From positions 1 to 41,647 of the forward strand of contig CAKTIN010000007.1 in the NCBI GenBank assembly GCA_934565775.1: 41,647 nt of DNA, in the 5' to 3' direction. The translations under genes were made by a program, and so were the position numbers. Positions 31,259 to 39,523 of the stretch are shown one piece after another. Source of the DNA: an uncultured Oscillospiraceae bacterium. GTDB taxonomy: Bacteria; Bacillota; Clostridia; Oscillospirales; Oscillospiraceae. Position 1 is the stretch's first letter. Every line of letters starts with the position of its first letter. Under the pieces are notes generated by a model. The model worked only from the letters and a program-made list of their open reading frames with translations. It did no database searches and was not told the origin of the DNA.

Positions 31259-32515
31259 TCAGCCCCCGTCCTCCGGTCCGTTGATCTCAACGGGGAGCTT
31301 CGTCAGCGTCACCGATACGGTGTACTTTCCGACGATCCCGACCTTGTCCGTGCCGGATGTGACGCTCACCGTGGCAGGGATCGTCACGGTGCCCACGCCG
31401 ATGCTGCTGCAATCCACCTCGACCTTCAGGTTGTCCGCCCGCAGGGCCAGCACGCTGGCGCTGTCGCCCCGGACGATCACCTCCAGCTGGGAGGTCACAA
31501 TGGTAGCCTGATACCCGGCCGGGACATTGATGGGGGTGAAGCTCGTCACATAAAAGCGCCGGGTCTGCAAATTCTTCAGCTTGAGGCTGACCGTCGCCTC
31601 CGTCTTGGCGGAGCGGTTGGTCACCGTCTCCGGCAGACGAATCTCCAGCTTCTGCTTGGTGTCTCCGGAAATATCCGCCATACTGATGCTGCCCAGGCTC
31701 ACCTCGTCAATGCGGTTCAGCGCCTCTTCACTGCCGGAGATGGTAATGCTGGACGGGTCGATGGTGCACTCCACATTCTCCGCGCGCACTCCGCCGCCAT
31801 ACACCAGCTGAACGGTCAGAGGAACGGTTTTAATGTGCTCCACGGTCATATTCACATGGATCTCCGCCACATTGGCCACCACGTCTGCAGCGTCCACCGG
31901 CTGATCGTTCCCGTCCACCAGCGTGGGCCGGAAGTCGGCGTCCACGGACTGCGTCAGGCCGGTGGCGTCAATGGTGATCTTTGCCGCCTCAATGGCGTCC
32001 ACCACCTCGGCCGGGCCGGAAATCGACACCGTATTGGTGCTGAGCACCGCGTCATCCAGGTCGAAAATGAGCCCCTCACCCATTTCGCCCTCGTAAGACA
32101 GCTTTACCGGCACATCCTTGGCCCGGTAGCTGCCGATGGTCACGGAGGCGGTCCCCGGCTGCTTATCCTGCACCACAAAGCCGGAGGTCATGGTGTTGTC
32201 TCCCACAGAGACCTTAATGTTCAAATTGTAATGGTCCGCCTCCTGGATGGCGCTGAGGTCCACCGAAGCCGTCACGTTTCCCGGCCCCAGGCGGTTTAGG
32301 TCGGAGCGGTTTCCCTGGATGCGGATGGTCACATTCTGGGTCGCTCCGGGCATCAGCATCAGCTCCCGCTCCCGCAGGACCTCCTCGCCCTGGTAGGTAA
32401 TGGGAACCGTGATTCGGGTGTCCGATTCCGGACTCACCACAGTCACAACAAAGATCCACAGGCCCAGGGCGATCAAAACGGACAAAATAGCCGTAAAGAG
32501 CTTATTTTTTTGCAT
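31259..32515 (-). CDS. cdaR: CdaR/YbbR-domain regulator of diadenylate cyclase
   Basis: The product is 418 aa. An N-terminal membrane helix (about residues 8-28, LFTAILSVLIALGLWIFVV) is followed by about four YbbR-type beta repeats outside the membrane, each starting with a pattern like VPVKLSYEG or VPLTVQLVYGG. CdaR binds CdaA at the membrane and changes c-di-AMP output. It overlaps cdaA by 14 bp, so they are coupled. The glmM gene that usually follows cdaR in Bacilli is absent here. Confidence 0.92.
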   Translation of the reverse strand: MQKNKLFTAILSVLIALGLWIFVVTVVSPESDTRITVPITYQGEEVLRERELMLMPGATQNVTIRIQGNRSDLNRLGPGNVTASVDLSAIQEADHYNLNIKVSVGDNTMTSGFVVQDKQPGTASVTIGSYRAKDVPVKLSYEGEMGEGLIFDLDDAVLSTNTVSISGPAEVVDAIEAAKITIDATGLTQSVDADFRPTLVDGNDQPVDAADVVANVAEIHVNMTVEHIKTVPLTVQLVYGGGVRAENVECTIDPSSITISGSEEALNRIDEVSLGSISMADISGDTKQKLEIRLPETVTNRSAKTEATVSLKLKNLQTRRFYVTSFTPINVPAGYQATIVTSQLEVIVRGDSASVLALRADNLKVEVDCSSIGVGTVTIPATVSVTSGTDKVGIVGKYTVSVTLTKLPVEINGPEDGG

Positions 32516-33380
32516 GGCCGCCCTCCTTTTTCCGCAAGCCCTGGCGCAGGCGCTGGGCAATGGTCTGCTTTTTCCCCTCCTGAGGTTCCGGCGCAAGCTC
32601 GTTGCGCAGCAGCCGCTCCAGGGTCTGGGGCGCCAGGTGCCGCTTCAGCATTCCGCCGATGGCCACGGAGATTGCGCCCGTCTCCTCGGAGACGATCACC
32701 ACCACGGCGTCGGAAACCTCGCTGAGGCCCACGCCCGCTCTGTGCCGGGTGCCCAGGTCGGCGCTGAGATTATGATTCTCCGACAGGGGCAGCACACAGC
32801 CCGCAGCCGCCACCCGGCCGCCCCGGATGATCAGGGCGCCGTCGTGAAGCGACGCCTTCGGGAAAAAGATATTCCGCAGAAGCTGCTCGGACACCTGCCC
32901 ATCGATCACCGTGCCGGACTTGAAGTATTCATCCAGCCGGGAGGCGCGCTCAAAGCAGATCAGCGCACCCACCCGCTCCTTGGACATGACCTCGCAGGCG
33001 GCCACCGTCTGGCCGATCACATGATCGATCTCCTTTGCCTCCGGCTGGACGCTGAGGAGCTCCTTCAGGCTCTTGCCGCCCAGGCGCTCCAGGATTCGCC
33101 GAAGCTCCGGCTGGAACAAAATGACCAGCGCCAGAATCCCGATCTGCATCACCTGGCTGACCACATAGTTCAGCACGTGCAGCCCGGTCAGATCCGTCAC
33201 CCATGCCAGCAGCAGCACCAGGACCACCGCCTTTGCAATGCGGTAGGTGCTGGTGGAGCGGATCATCAGCAGCAGCCGGTAAATGAGGTAAGACACCACC
33301 AGAATGTCCACCACATCCGCAATTCCCATATTTGAAATGAGTTCCCAAAAGTTCTCAAGATATCCCGTCAGCTTTTCCAT
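32502..33380 (-). CDS. cdaA: Membrane diadenylate cyclase CdaA
   Basis: The product is 292 aa. It makes the second messenger c-di-AMP from two ATP. Three membrane helices lie in about residues 15-100, followed by the DAC domain with catalytic DGA (ASLHDGALIIRGG) and RHR (GTRHRAGVGLSE) motifs. A basic C-terminal tail of about 25 residues rich in Lys/Arg/Gln follows the domain. c-di-AMP controls potassium and osmolyte uptake and cell-wall balance. It is the first gene of a long run that continues down to rlmN, with its own promoter. Confidence 0.95.
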   Translation of the reverse strand: MEKLTGYLENFWELISNMGIADVVDILVVSYLIYRLLLMIRSTSTYRIAKAVVLVLLLAWVTDLTGLHVLNYVVSQVMQIGILALVILFQPELRRILERLGGKSLKELLSVQPEAKEIDHVIGQTVAACEVMSKERVGALICFERASRLDEYFKSGTVIDGQVSEQLLRNIFFPKASLHDGALIIRGGRVAAAGCVLPLSENHNLSADLGTRHRAGVGLSEVSDAVVVIVSEETGAISVAIGGMLKRHLAPQTLERLLRNELAPEPQEGKKQTIAQRLRQGLRKKEGGHAKK

Positions 33381-33509
33381 TCATTTCACCTGCACAGCAG
33401 GCGGTTGCCTCCGCCTGAGCATGATTTTCACCGCTCCGTGCTGAGCCCCGGAGCGCTCCACGAAGCCCCTCCCGGGCCGAAGCGCCCAAGAGTGCCGTCT
33501 ATCTGTATA

Positions 33510-33538
33510 ATTATAGCGGATTTCATCCTCAATAGCAA
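33510..33538 (-). promoter_or_regulatory. Promoter of the cdaA operon
   Basis: On the minus strand TTGCTA (33538-33533), 17 bp, TATAAT (33515-33510). The leader to the cdaA ATG would be about 125 nt and GC-rich; no known riboswitch was recognised in it. Confidence 0.75.
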
Positions 33539-33547
33539 GACTTTCCG

Positions 33548-33589
33548 GCAAAAAATACAGAGGAGCGGAGCACAAAATGTGCTCCGCTC
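33548..33589 (-). terminator. Terminator after upp
   Basis: GAGCGGAGCACA (33563-33574) pairs perfectly with TGTGCTCCGCTC (33578-33589). Read on the minus strand it is followed by CTCTGTATTTTTTG. It separates upp from the cdaA promoter directly beyond. Confidence 0.85.
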
Positions 33590-33606
33590 AGAATCTGTTT
33601 GTGATT

Positions 33607-34236
33607 TTACTTCGTGCCGAAGATCCGGTCACCGGCGTCGCCCAGGCCGGGGACGATATAGGCGTGCTCGTTCAGCTTCTCATCCACGGCGGCCACGAAA
33701 ATGTCCACGTCGGGATGGGCCTTGTGCACCGCGTCCACGCCCTCGGGGCAGCCGATGATGTTCATCATGGTAATGTTGTGGCAGCCGTAGCGCTTCAGGA
33801 AGTCAATGGCCGCAACGGCGCTGCCGCCGGTAGCCAGCATGGGGTCCACCACAAAGACCTGGCGCTCGGCAATATCGGAAGGCATCTTGCAGTAATATTC
33901 CACGGGCAGATGGGTCTCGGGATCCCGGTACAGGCCGATATGGCCCACCTTTGCAGAGGGGATCAGGTCGATCATGCTGTCCACCATGCCAAGGCCGGCG
34001 CGGAGGATGGGCACAATGGCCAGCTTCTTGCCGGACAGGACCTTCACCTTCGCCTTTGCCACGGGGGTCTCGATCTCGATCTCCTCCGTGGGCAGATTTC
34101 TGGTGGCCTCATAGCACATCAGGGCGGAAATCTCCCCCACCAGTTCCCGGAATTCCTTTACGCCGGTGTTCTTGTCCCGCAGGATCGACAGCTTGTGCTG
34201 AATCAGGGGATGCTCCAAAACGTGTACACTACCCAT
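33607..34236 (-). CDS. upp: Uracil phosphoribosyltransferase
   Basis: The product is 209 aa, the exact family length. It salvages uracil to UMP with PRPP. The PRPP loop [14 protein letters not shown] and the [12 protein letters not shown] segment are typical, and the C-terminal [14 protein letters not shown] is the uracil-binding end. The ATG at 34236 follows AAGGAG; the longer open frame is antisense-like. It is last in the tsaE-tsaB-upp unit, 19 bp after tsaB. Confidence 0.96.
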   Translation of the reverse strand: MGSVHVLEHPLIQHKLSILRDKNTGVKEFRELVGEISALMCYEATRNLPTEEIEIETPVAKAKVKVLSGKKLAIVPILRAGLGMVDSMIDLIPSAKVGHIGLYRDPETHLPVEYYCKMPSDIAERQVFVVDPMLATGGSAVAAIDFLKRYGCHNITMMNIIGCPEGVDAVHKAHPDVDIFVAAVDEKLNEHAYIVPGLGDAGDRIFGTK

Positions 34237-34255
34237 AGCTGCAATACTCCTTTTT

Positions 34256-34957
34256 CTATTTTGATAGACCGAGCCGCTCCAGCCGCTCCCGCTCCGCCTG
34301 AGACAGGCGCAGATAGCTGGGCACCAAAGCCGCGCCGTCGCCGGAGGCTCCGGCCGCAATGGCCCGAAGCGCCGCCAGCGCCACCCCGGAGGCCCGCTGC
34401 TGCCTGCGCTGCTCCGGAAGCAGATGCAGCCGCGGCCCAAAATCGTTCAAAGTATTATAGCACAAAACGGCCCCGTCTCCAACAAGAAAAATGTCCTTTT
34501 CCGTGTTTTTCAACTCTTTCTCCAAATCCTCCAAAGAGATTGCCCGGTCCGGGGTCATTCTCGTACAATTTTCCGCATCAAACAGTGCGTTATAGACCTG
34601 GCTCCGCCTTGCATCCATCACCGGGCAGACGATCCCGCCCATGACCCCGGCCCCCAGGGCCATGGCCTCCAGGGTGGACACACCGTACAGCGGCAGCTCC
34701 CGGCCCCAGGCGAAGCCCTTGGCCGCAGCCACCCCGATGCGCACCCCGGTAAAGCTCCCGGGCCCCGCCGCCACGGCTACCGCCTCCACCTCGTCCACGC
34801 CCACGCCGCAGGCGTCCAGCAGGTCCTGGGCCATTTTCAGCAGGGTGGCGCTGTGGGTCTGCCCGCTGTTCTGATAGCTCTCCGCCAGGAGGGTCTGCCC
34901 GGACTGAAGGGCCACGGAGGCCGCCTTCGCGGAGGTCTCAAAGGCTAAGATCCGCAT
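34256..34957 (-). CDS. tsaB: tRNA t6A37 biosynthesis protein TsaB
   Basis: The product is 233 aa. TsaB is the partner that TsaD needs to make threonylcarbamoyl-adenosine at position 37 of ANN-decoding tRNAs. It has the ASKHA fold start [16 protein letters not shown] and the [19 protein letters not shown] motif. The start at 34957 lies 20 bp inside tsaE and has GGAGGGG upstream. rimI and tsaD, which commonly follow, are not here; upp follows instead. Confidence 0.93.
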   Translation of the reverse strand: MRILAFETSAKAASVALQSGQTLLAESYQNSGQTHSATLLKMAQDLLDACGVGVDEVEAVAVAAGPGSFTGVRIGVAAAKGFAWGRELPLYGVSTLEAMALGAGVMGGIVCPVMDARRSQVYNALFDAENCTRMTPDRAISLEDLEKELKNTEKDIFLVGDGAVLCYNTLNDFGPRLHLLPEQRRQQRASGVALAALRAIAAGASGDGAALVPSYLRLSQAERERLERLGLSK

Positions 34958-35381
34958 TGCCGTCCCCTCCTTCAATGGTAATATGCCGGGTATTCTCCCG
35001 GTCCGGGTCCTTGGCGATGGACACGCAGATCGCCCCGTCCATGGCCTCGGCCACATTCTCGCTCCACTCCACGGCGCACACGCCGCCCCGGTCCAGATAA
35101 TCCTCCCAGCCGATGTCAAACAGATCCTCTGCGCTGTGCAGGCGGTACATATCAAAATGAAACAGGGGCAGCCGCCCGGAGAGATATTCGTTTACGATGG
35201 TATAGGTCGGGCTGGTCACCGGCTCCTCGATCCCCAGCCCCCGGGCCAGGCCCCGGGTAAAGGCCGTTTTCCCCGCCCCCAGGTCCCCCCGGTAGGCAAT
35301 GATCGCCCCGGGCTTCAGCTGCCGGGCCAGGCGCTGGGCCAATTCTTCCGTTTCCTTGGGACTTTGCGTCACAAATTCCAT
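34938..35381 (-). CDS. tsaE: tRNA t6A37 biosynthesis ATPase TsaE
   Basis: The product is 147 aa. It is a small P-loop ATPase that resets the TsaBD complex. Walker A GDLGAGKTAFTRGL, the SPTYTIVNEY segment and the FHFDMYRL motif are invariant family features. The ATG at 35381 has GGAAGTG upstream and begins at the family N-terminus; the longer frame upstream crosses the promoter and is not used. Confidence 0.95.
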   Translation of the reverse strand: MEFVTQSPKETEELAQRLARQLKPGAIIAYRGDLGAGKTAFTRGLARGLGIEEPVTSPTYTIVNEYLSGRLPLFHFDMYRLHSAEDLFDIGWEDYLDRGGVCAVEWSENVAEAMDGAICVSIAKDPDRENTRHITIEGGDGNADLSL

Positions 35382-35401
35382 ATGGATCACTTCCTTTGGC
35401 C

Positions 35402-35430
35402 ATTGTAACACATTTCCGGCAAATTTGCAA
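35402..35430 (-). promoter_or_regulatory. Promoter of tsaE-tsaB-upp
   Basis: On the minus strand TTGCAA (35430-35425), 17 bp, TACAAT (35407-35402), with the tsaE ATG about 20 bp further on, so the mRNA leader is very short. Confidence 0.7.
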
Positions 35431-35445
35431 AAATATCTTTTCCTA

Positions 35446-35474
35446 TTTACTTCCCCTGCGGAAAATGGTACAAT
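35446..35474 (+). promoter_or_regulatory. Promoter of the rodA-like gene
   Basis: TTTACT (35446-35451), 17 bp, TACAAT (35469-35474). It is back to back with the tsaE promoter, 15 bp between the two -35 boxes. Confidence 0.65.
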
Positions 35475-35505
35475 AGACCCACTTTCCCGAAGGGAGGACA
35501 CCGCC

Positions 35506-36672
35506 TTGCAGCGATTTTTCCGATTTGTCGGCAGAGTCGGCAAATTTTTCAAAAGGGGCGACATGGTTCTGCTGTTTCTGTGCCTGCTGGCCAGCGGCTT
35601 CGGCACGGTCTGCGTCGCCAGCGCCACCAACCATATGGGCTCGGCCCGCTTTATCCTTGTTCAGCTCGTGGCCATTGCCCTGGGGGTCCTGCTGTACTTT
35701 TTCTTCACGGCTCTGGATTTTGATCTGGTCGCAGAGTGGCGGGGACTGCTGCTGCTGTTTAACACCTTCCTGCTTCTGCTGCTAATCCCCTTTGGCACGG
35801 ACGGCGGCACCGGTAACCGCAGCTGGCTGGATCTGCCCGGTATACCCTTTATGCTTCAGCCTGCGGAGATCTGCAAGATCACCTATACCGTCATTCTGGC
35901 GAAGGTCATGAGCCTCCACCGCAATAAAATCTCCGGCTTCCGCTCCGTGCTGCATATGGCCTTCCATATGCTCTACATGGTGGCGCTCATTGTGGTGCTG
36001 TCCCATGACGACGGCGTGGCTTTGATCTTCGTGCTGATTTTTGCCATTATGGCCTTTGCCGGAGGTGTGAGCCTGTGGTGGTTCCTGAGCGCCGTTATCG
36101 CCATCGCCGTCGCCTGGCCCCTGCTGTGGAATAAGGTCCTGGGCGCATACCAGCGGAATCGGATCCTCATGATCTTCGATTCCTCCATCGACCCGGACGG
36201 CACGGGCATCCGGTGGCACACCGTCCGCAGTCTGCGGTCTCTGACCGGCGGCAGCCTCACCGGCCAGGGCCTCTTCAATGGCACCCGGACCCAGGCCGGC
36301 GCCCTGTACGCCCAGCATACCGACTTCATTTTCTCTGCCATCGGTGAGGAGCTGGGCCTTCTGGGGTGCCTGTTCACCCTGGCGCTGCTGTGCGCCATTA
36401 TCGGCCGGTGCTTCTATGTGGCCAAGCGCACTCCCAGCTATATGAACAAGATGATCTGTGTCGGCACCGCCGCCGCCATGATCTTCCAGGTCTGCGTCAA
36501 CGTGGGGATGTGCATCGGCGTCATGCCGGTCATCGGTCTGACGCTGCCCTTTATCAGCTACGGCGGCAGCTCCATGGTGTCTATGTTTATGGCGATGGGC
36601 GTGGTCTCCAGCATCTATGCCCACCCCTCCCCCGGCGGCCGGGAGCGCTATGTCCGGTCCCGGCTTTCCTGA
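35506..36672 (+). CDS. rodA: RodA/FtsW-family SEDS peptidoglycan polymerase (TTG start)
   Basis: The product is 388 aa with about ten membrane helices. SEDS proteins polymerise lipid II into glycan strands with a partner class B PBP. The family segments GNRSWLDLPG (with the QPAEICKI sequence next) and LTLPFISYGGSSMV are present, as is GLFNGTRTQ in the large loop. TTG at 35506 is chosen because GGGAGG lies 8 nt upstream; the next in-frame ATG (35563) would cut into the N-terminal region. RodA fits better than FtsW by general pattern, but FtsW or SpoVE cannot be excluded. It stands alone, with no PBP gene beside it. Confidence 0.88.
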   Translation: MQRFFRFVGRVGKFFKRGDMVLLFLCLLASGFGTVCVASATNHMGSARFILVQLVAIALGVLLYFFFTALDFDLVAEWRGLLLLFNTFLLLLLIPFGTDGGTGNRSWLDLPGIPFMLQPAEICKITYTVILAKVMSLHRNKISGFRSVLHMAFHMLYMVALIVVLSHDDGVALIFVLIFAIMAFAGGVSLWWFLSAVIAIAVAWPLLWNKVLGAYQRNRILMIFDSSIDPDGTGIRWHTVRSLRSLTGGSLTGQGLFNGTRTQAGALYAQHTDFIFSAIGEELGLLGCLFTLALLCAIIGRCFYVAKRTPSYMNKMICVGTAAAMIFQVCVNVGMCIGVMPVIGLTLPFISYGGSSMVSMFMAMGVVSSIYAHPSPGGRERYVRSRLS

Positions 36673-36683
36673 CCGGAAACGAA

Positions 36684-36720
36684 AATCCCAAGGAGCCCGA
36701 AGCGCTCCTTGGGATTATTT
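36684..36720. terminator. Terminator between rodA and the converging pyrophosphatase gene
   Basis: AATCCCAAGGAGC (36684-36696) pairs with GCTCCTTGGGATT (36704-36716). On the plus strand ATTTTTGG follows, a good U-tract; the minus side has TTTTCG. It probably serves both converging genes. Confidence 0.85.
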
Positions 36721-36729
36721 TTGGACTTT

Positions 36730-38343
36730 TTAGCCAAACAGGGCGGAAATCATGGGAATAATCTGCTTTTTCCGGCTCATGATCCGGGGCAGGAACACCG
36801 TGTTGCCCTTGGGCGTTACATTGAACGCCTGGCGGATAATGTCGTCGTCTCCCAGGTACAGCAGCTGCGTCCCCTCCAGGAGCACGTCTGTCAGCATCAG
36901 CAGCACCATGCTGAAGCCCTTCTTCTCCTTGGCCCGGGCCATGACCTCCAGGAATTCCTCCTTCCGGTCCAGCATCTTCGGGCTGTCCACGCAGGTGATC
37001 TGAGACACGGCAAAATTGTAGCCCGCAATATGGAACTCCTTGTAGTCCCCATAGAACAGATCCTCCGCCGACTTGGCCCCCTGGGCCGCGGAGAAGATCG
37101 TCCTGCCCAGCTCATCCAGGTCCACGTTGGCGATCCGGGCCAGGCGCTCCGCCATCCGCCGGTCCCGCTCCGTGCAGGTGGGGGATTTGAACATGACCGT
37201 ATCGGACACAATGGCCGCCGCCATCATTCCTGCCATGCTCTCCGAGGGCATGAGGCCCCGGTCCTGGAACATCCCGGCCAGGATGGTATTGGTGGAGCCC
37301 ACCGGCTCGTTGCGCACATAGATGGGATTGGTGGTCTGAATATCCGCCAGGCGGTGGTGGTCGATAATCTCCAGAATCTCCGCCTCCTCCAGTCCGGGCA
37401 CGGACTGGGCCGCCTCATTGTGATCCACCAGGACCACCCGCTTCCGCCGGGGGCGGAGCAAATGATACCGGGTAAGAATTCCGGTGACGTGCTCCTGGGC
37501 GTCCAGAATGGGATAGCAGTGCTCCCGGTGCTTCAGCACCTGCTCCTTGACATCATCGATCCGGTCGTCCAGGTGGAAGCACACCAAATCCTCCCGGCGG
37601 CAGATTCTGCCGATGGGAACCGACTGGAAAATCAGCCGCACCGCCCGGTAGGCGTCAAAGGGGGTGGTGATGATGCAGGTAGTCGTCTGCATTTTCCGGA
37701 GCTCCTCGCTGAGCTCCGCCTGGCACAGCACCAGGCAGTTCACATTCAGCTCCAGGGCCCGGCGGATCATATCCGGCTGCTGGCCGCAGATGACGATGGA
37801 ATCCCGGCTGCTGAACATCAGATTCTCCCGGCACTGAGGCAGGGCGATGGTCACCTCCCCGGAGATCTCATCGGTGTCGTTCCCCGCCTCGTTCAGGAGC
37901 TTCCCCTCCAGCACGGACAGGAGGTTGAATACCGGCGCCTGGGCCAGATAGGCCCCGGAGACCAGCGCCATATTATAGGCGGCAATGTCCTCCCGGGAGA
38001 GCATCCCATACAGGGTGCCGTCCTCGTTGGCCACCGCCATGGAGGGGATGCTCTTATCCGCCTCCAGAATCCCCCAGGCCCGGCCCACGGTCACTGCCGC
38101 GCTGAGCACCGGCGGGGTATCATAGTCCAGGTCCCGCACCTGAGTATACATGGAGAAGATCCGCTTAGGCGGCTGGAATCCAAAGCGATCCAGCACAAGC
38201 TGTGTCTCGTCCGACACGTGGCCCAGGCACGCCGCCTCATACTCCCGGTCACCCAGGGCATTGCGCAGGGCGGTATAGGCCATGGCCGCAACGATGGAAT
38301 CCGTATCGGGATTCCGGTGGCCGGTGACATAAATGGGGTCCAT
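36730..38343 (-). CDS. CBS/DRTGG-domain family II inorganic pyrophosphatase
   Basis: The product is 537 aa. The N-terminal DHH domain has GHRNPDTDSIVAAMAYT (metal-binding His and Asp). It is interrupted by an insert of about 240 residues made of two CBS halves (IPSMAVANEDGTLYGMLS; HCYPILDAQEHVTGILTRYH) around a DRTGG domain. The DHH part resumes at VVLVDHNEAAQSV and IIDHHRLADI, and the DHHA2 domain ends with MSRKKQIIP. This is the regulated class of Mn/Co pyrophosphatases, inhibited or activated by AMP, ADP, ATP or diadenosine polyphosphates. It lies 18 bp after ansA, probably in one operon; pyrophosphate removal has no obvious tie to asparagine breakdown. Confidence 0.93.
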   Translation of the reverse strand: MDPIYVTGHRNPDTDSIVAAMAYTALRNALGDREYEAACLGHVSDETQLVLDRFGFQPPKRIFSMYTQVRDLDYDTPPVLSAAVTVGRAWGILEADKSIPSMAVANEDGTLYGMLSREDIAAYNMALVSGAYLAQAPVFNLLSVLEGKLLNEAGNDTDEISGEVTIALPQCRENLMFSSRDSIVICGQQPDMIRRALELNVNCLVLCQAELSEELRKMQTTTCIITTPFDAYRAVRLIFQSVPIGRICRREDLVCFHLDDRIDDVKEQVLKHREHCYPILDAQEHVTGILTRYHLLRPRRKRVVLVDHNEAAQSVPGLEEAEILEIIDHHRLADIQTTNPIYVRNEPVGSTNTILAGMFQDRGLMPSESMAGMMAAAIVSDTVMFKSPTCTERDRRMAERLARIANVDLDELGRTIFSAAQGAKSAEDLFYGDYKEFHIAGYNFAVSQITCVDSPKMLDRKEEFLEVMARAKEKKGFSMVLLMLTDVLLEGTQLLYLGDDDIIRQAFNVTPKGNTVFLPRIMSRKKQIIPMISALFG

Positions 38344-38361
38344 AGGTACTCCTTTCTTCGC

Positions 38362-39363
38362 TCAGCTCTCTGTAATTTCACCCGACAGGCTCCGGGCGAA
38401 CAGATCCCGGATCTCGCCTTGGCTCATGCCCTGGCCCAGGGCCCACATGAGCTTGGTCATAGCCGCCTCCGTGGTCATATCCAGGCCCTGGATCACGCCC
38501 ACATCCAGAAGCTTTTTCCCCACCTGGTAAATGTGGAGGTTGCTGCTGTCATACAGGCACTGGGTGCAGATCACCACGGTCAGCCCATGGTCGATCGCCC
38601 GGCGGATGGCCTGGGCCAGATCCCGGTGCATATAGTGGATGCCCCCTACGCCAAAGGCCTCGATCACCAGTCCCCGGTAGCCCATTTGCAGCAGACAGTC
38701 AAAGATTCCGGGGTCCAGCCCCGGTGTCAGCTTCAGCAGAAACACATGGGGGTCGATCTCCGGGCGCAGAACGGCCTGCCCGGTAAATTGCGGCAGCACC
38801 CGCTCCTCCAGCTCCAGGCCAAAGGCCGTCACCTGCCCGGCATAGTGGCTGTTGATGCTCTCAAAGGCGGAGAAGCCCGCCGCCCGGACCTTGGAGGCCC
38901 GGCAGCCCAGCATGACCTTCCGGTCAAAGGCGATGAACACCCCCCGCCGCCCGGAGGCCGCCATGGCGAAGGCCGTGCGCAGATTGTCCGGCGCATCGGA
39001 AAGATAGGCGGACAGGGGCAGCTGCGACCCGGTAAAGACCACGGGCAGGTCGATATTCGGCAGCATAAAGGTCACCACCGAGGCCGTATAGGCCATGGTA
39101 TCGGTTCCGTGAGACACCACAATGCCGTCGCAGCAGCCACGCCCGGCAAAGATTGCCTTGGCGATGGTCACCCATTCCTCCGGCTGAATGTTGGACGAAT
39201 CCATGCACATCAGATCGTTGATCTCAATGTCGTAATAGGTCCGAAGCTGGCGGAGCTCCCGCTCCATGACGCCGCTGCGGTGGGGCTCCAGTCCCTCTCC
39301 CCCGGGCATGGAGGCAATGGTCCCCCCGGTCGTGATCAGAAGAATTCTCTTTTTCCCGCTCAT
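38362..39363 (-). CDS. ansA: L-asparaginase, cytoplasmic type I
   Basis: The product is 333 aa. It hydrolyses asparagine to aspartate and ammonia. Both catalytic threonine motifs are present, TTGGTIAS near the N-terminus and VVSHGTDTMAYTA around residue 90. There is no signal peptide, so it is the cytoplasmic type I (AnsA) form. Aspartate can be turned to fumarate and malate, but no metabolic link with the distant fumC operon is shown. The start at 39363 has GGAGGCG upstream and its own promoter. Confidence 0.93.
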   Translation of the reverse strand: MSGKKRILLITTGGTIASMPGGEGLEPHRSGVMERELRQLRTYYDIEINDLMCMDSSNIQPEEWVTIAKAIFAGRGCCDGIVVSHGTDTMAYTASVVTFMLPNIDLPVVFTGSQLPLSAYLSDAPDNLRTAFAMAASGRRGVFIAFDRKVMLGCRASKVRAAGFSAFESINSHYAGQVTAFGLELEERVLPQFTGQAVLRPEIDPHVFLLKLTPGLDPGIFDCLLQMGYRGLVIEAFGVGGIHYMHRDLAQAIRRAIDHGLTVVICTQCLYDSSNLHIYQVGKKLLDVGVIQGLDMTTEAAMTKLMWALGQGMSQGEIRDLFARSLSGEITES

Positions 39364-39407
39364 ACACGCGCCTCCAAAGCTCCTTCGCTTTTTGCAAACT
39401 TTTCTTT

Positions 39408-39436
39408 ATTATACCCGCCCGCCCAAAAAATAGCAA
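39408..39436 (-). promoter_or_regulatory. Promoter of ansA
   Basis: On the minus strand TTGCTA (39436-39431), a 17-bp spacer and TATAAT (39413-39408); the leader to the ansA ATG is about 38 nt. Confidence 0.75.
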
Positions 39437-39438
39437 GG

Positions 39439-39467
39439 GTGAGAAAAATTGAAAAAATTCGTATACT
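39439..39467 (+). promoter_or_regulatory. Probable promoter of the SLH-domain gene
   Basis: TATACT (39462-39467) is 17 bp from GTGAGA (39439-39444), a weak -35. Start near 39474 gives about 50 nt of leader to the TTG at 39524. Confidence 0.4.
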
Positions 39468-39523
39468 TTTTCCGGAACCTGCAAACAATACCTCCGAACC
39501 TGAAAATCAAGGAGGTAATTCCA

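Noticed and set aside
39449..39523. Upstream TTG start (39449) for the SLH protein
   Set aside because: It would place about 25 extra residues before the signal peptide and lies upstream of the probable -10 box; the TTG at 39524 has an AAGGAGG site.
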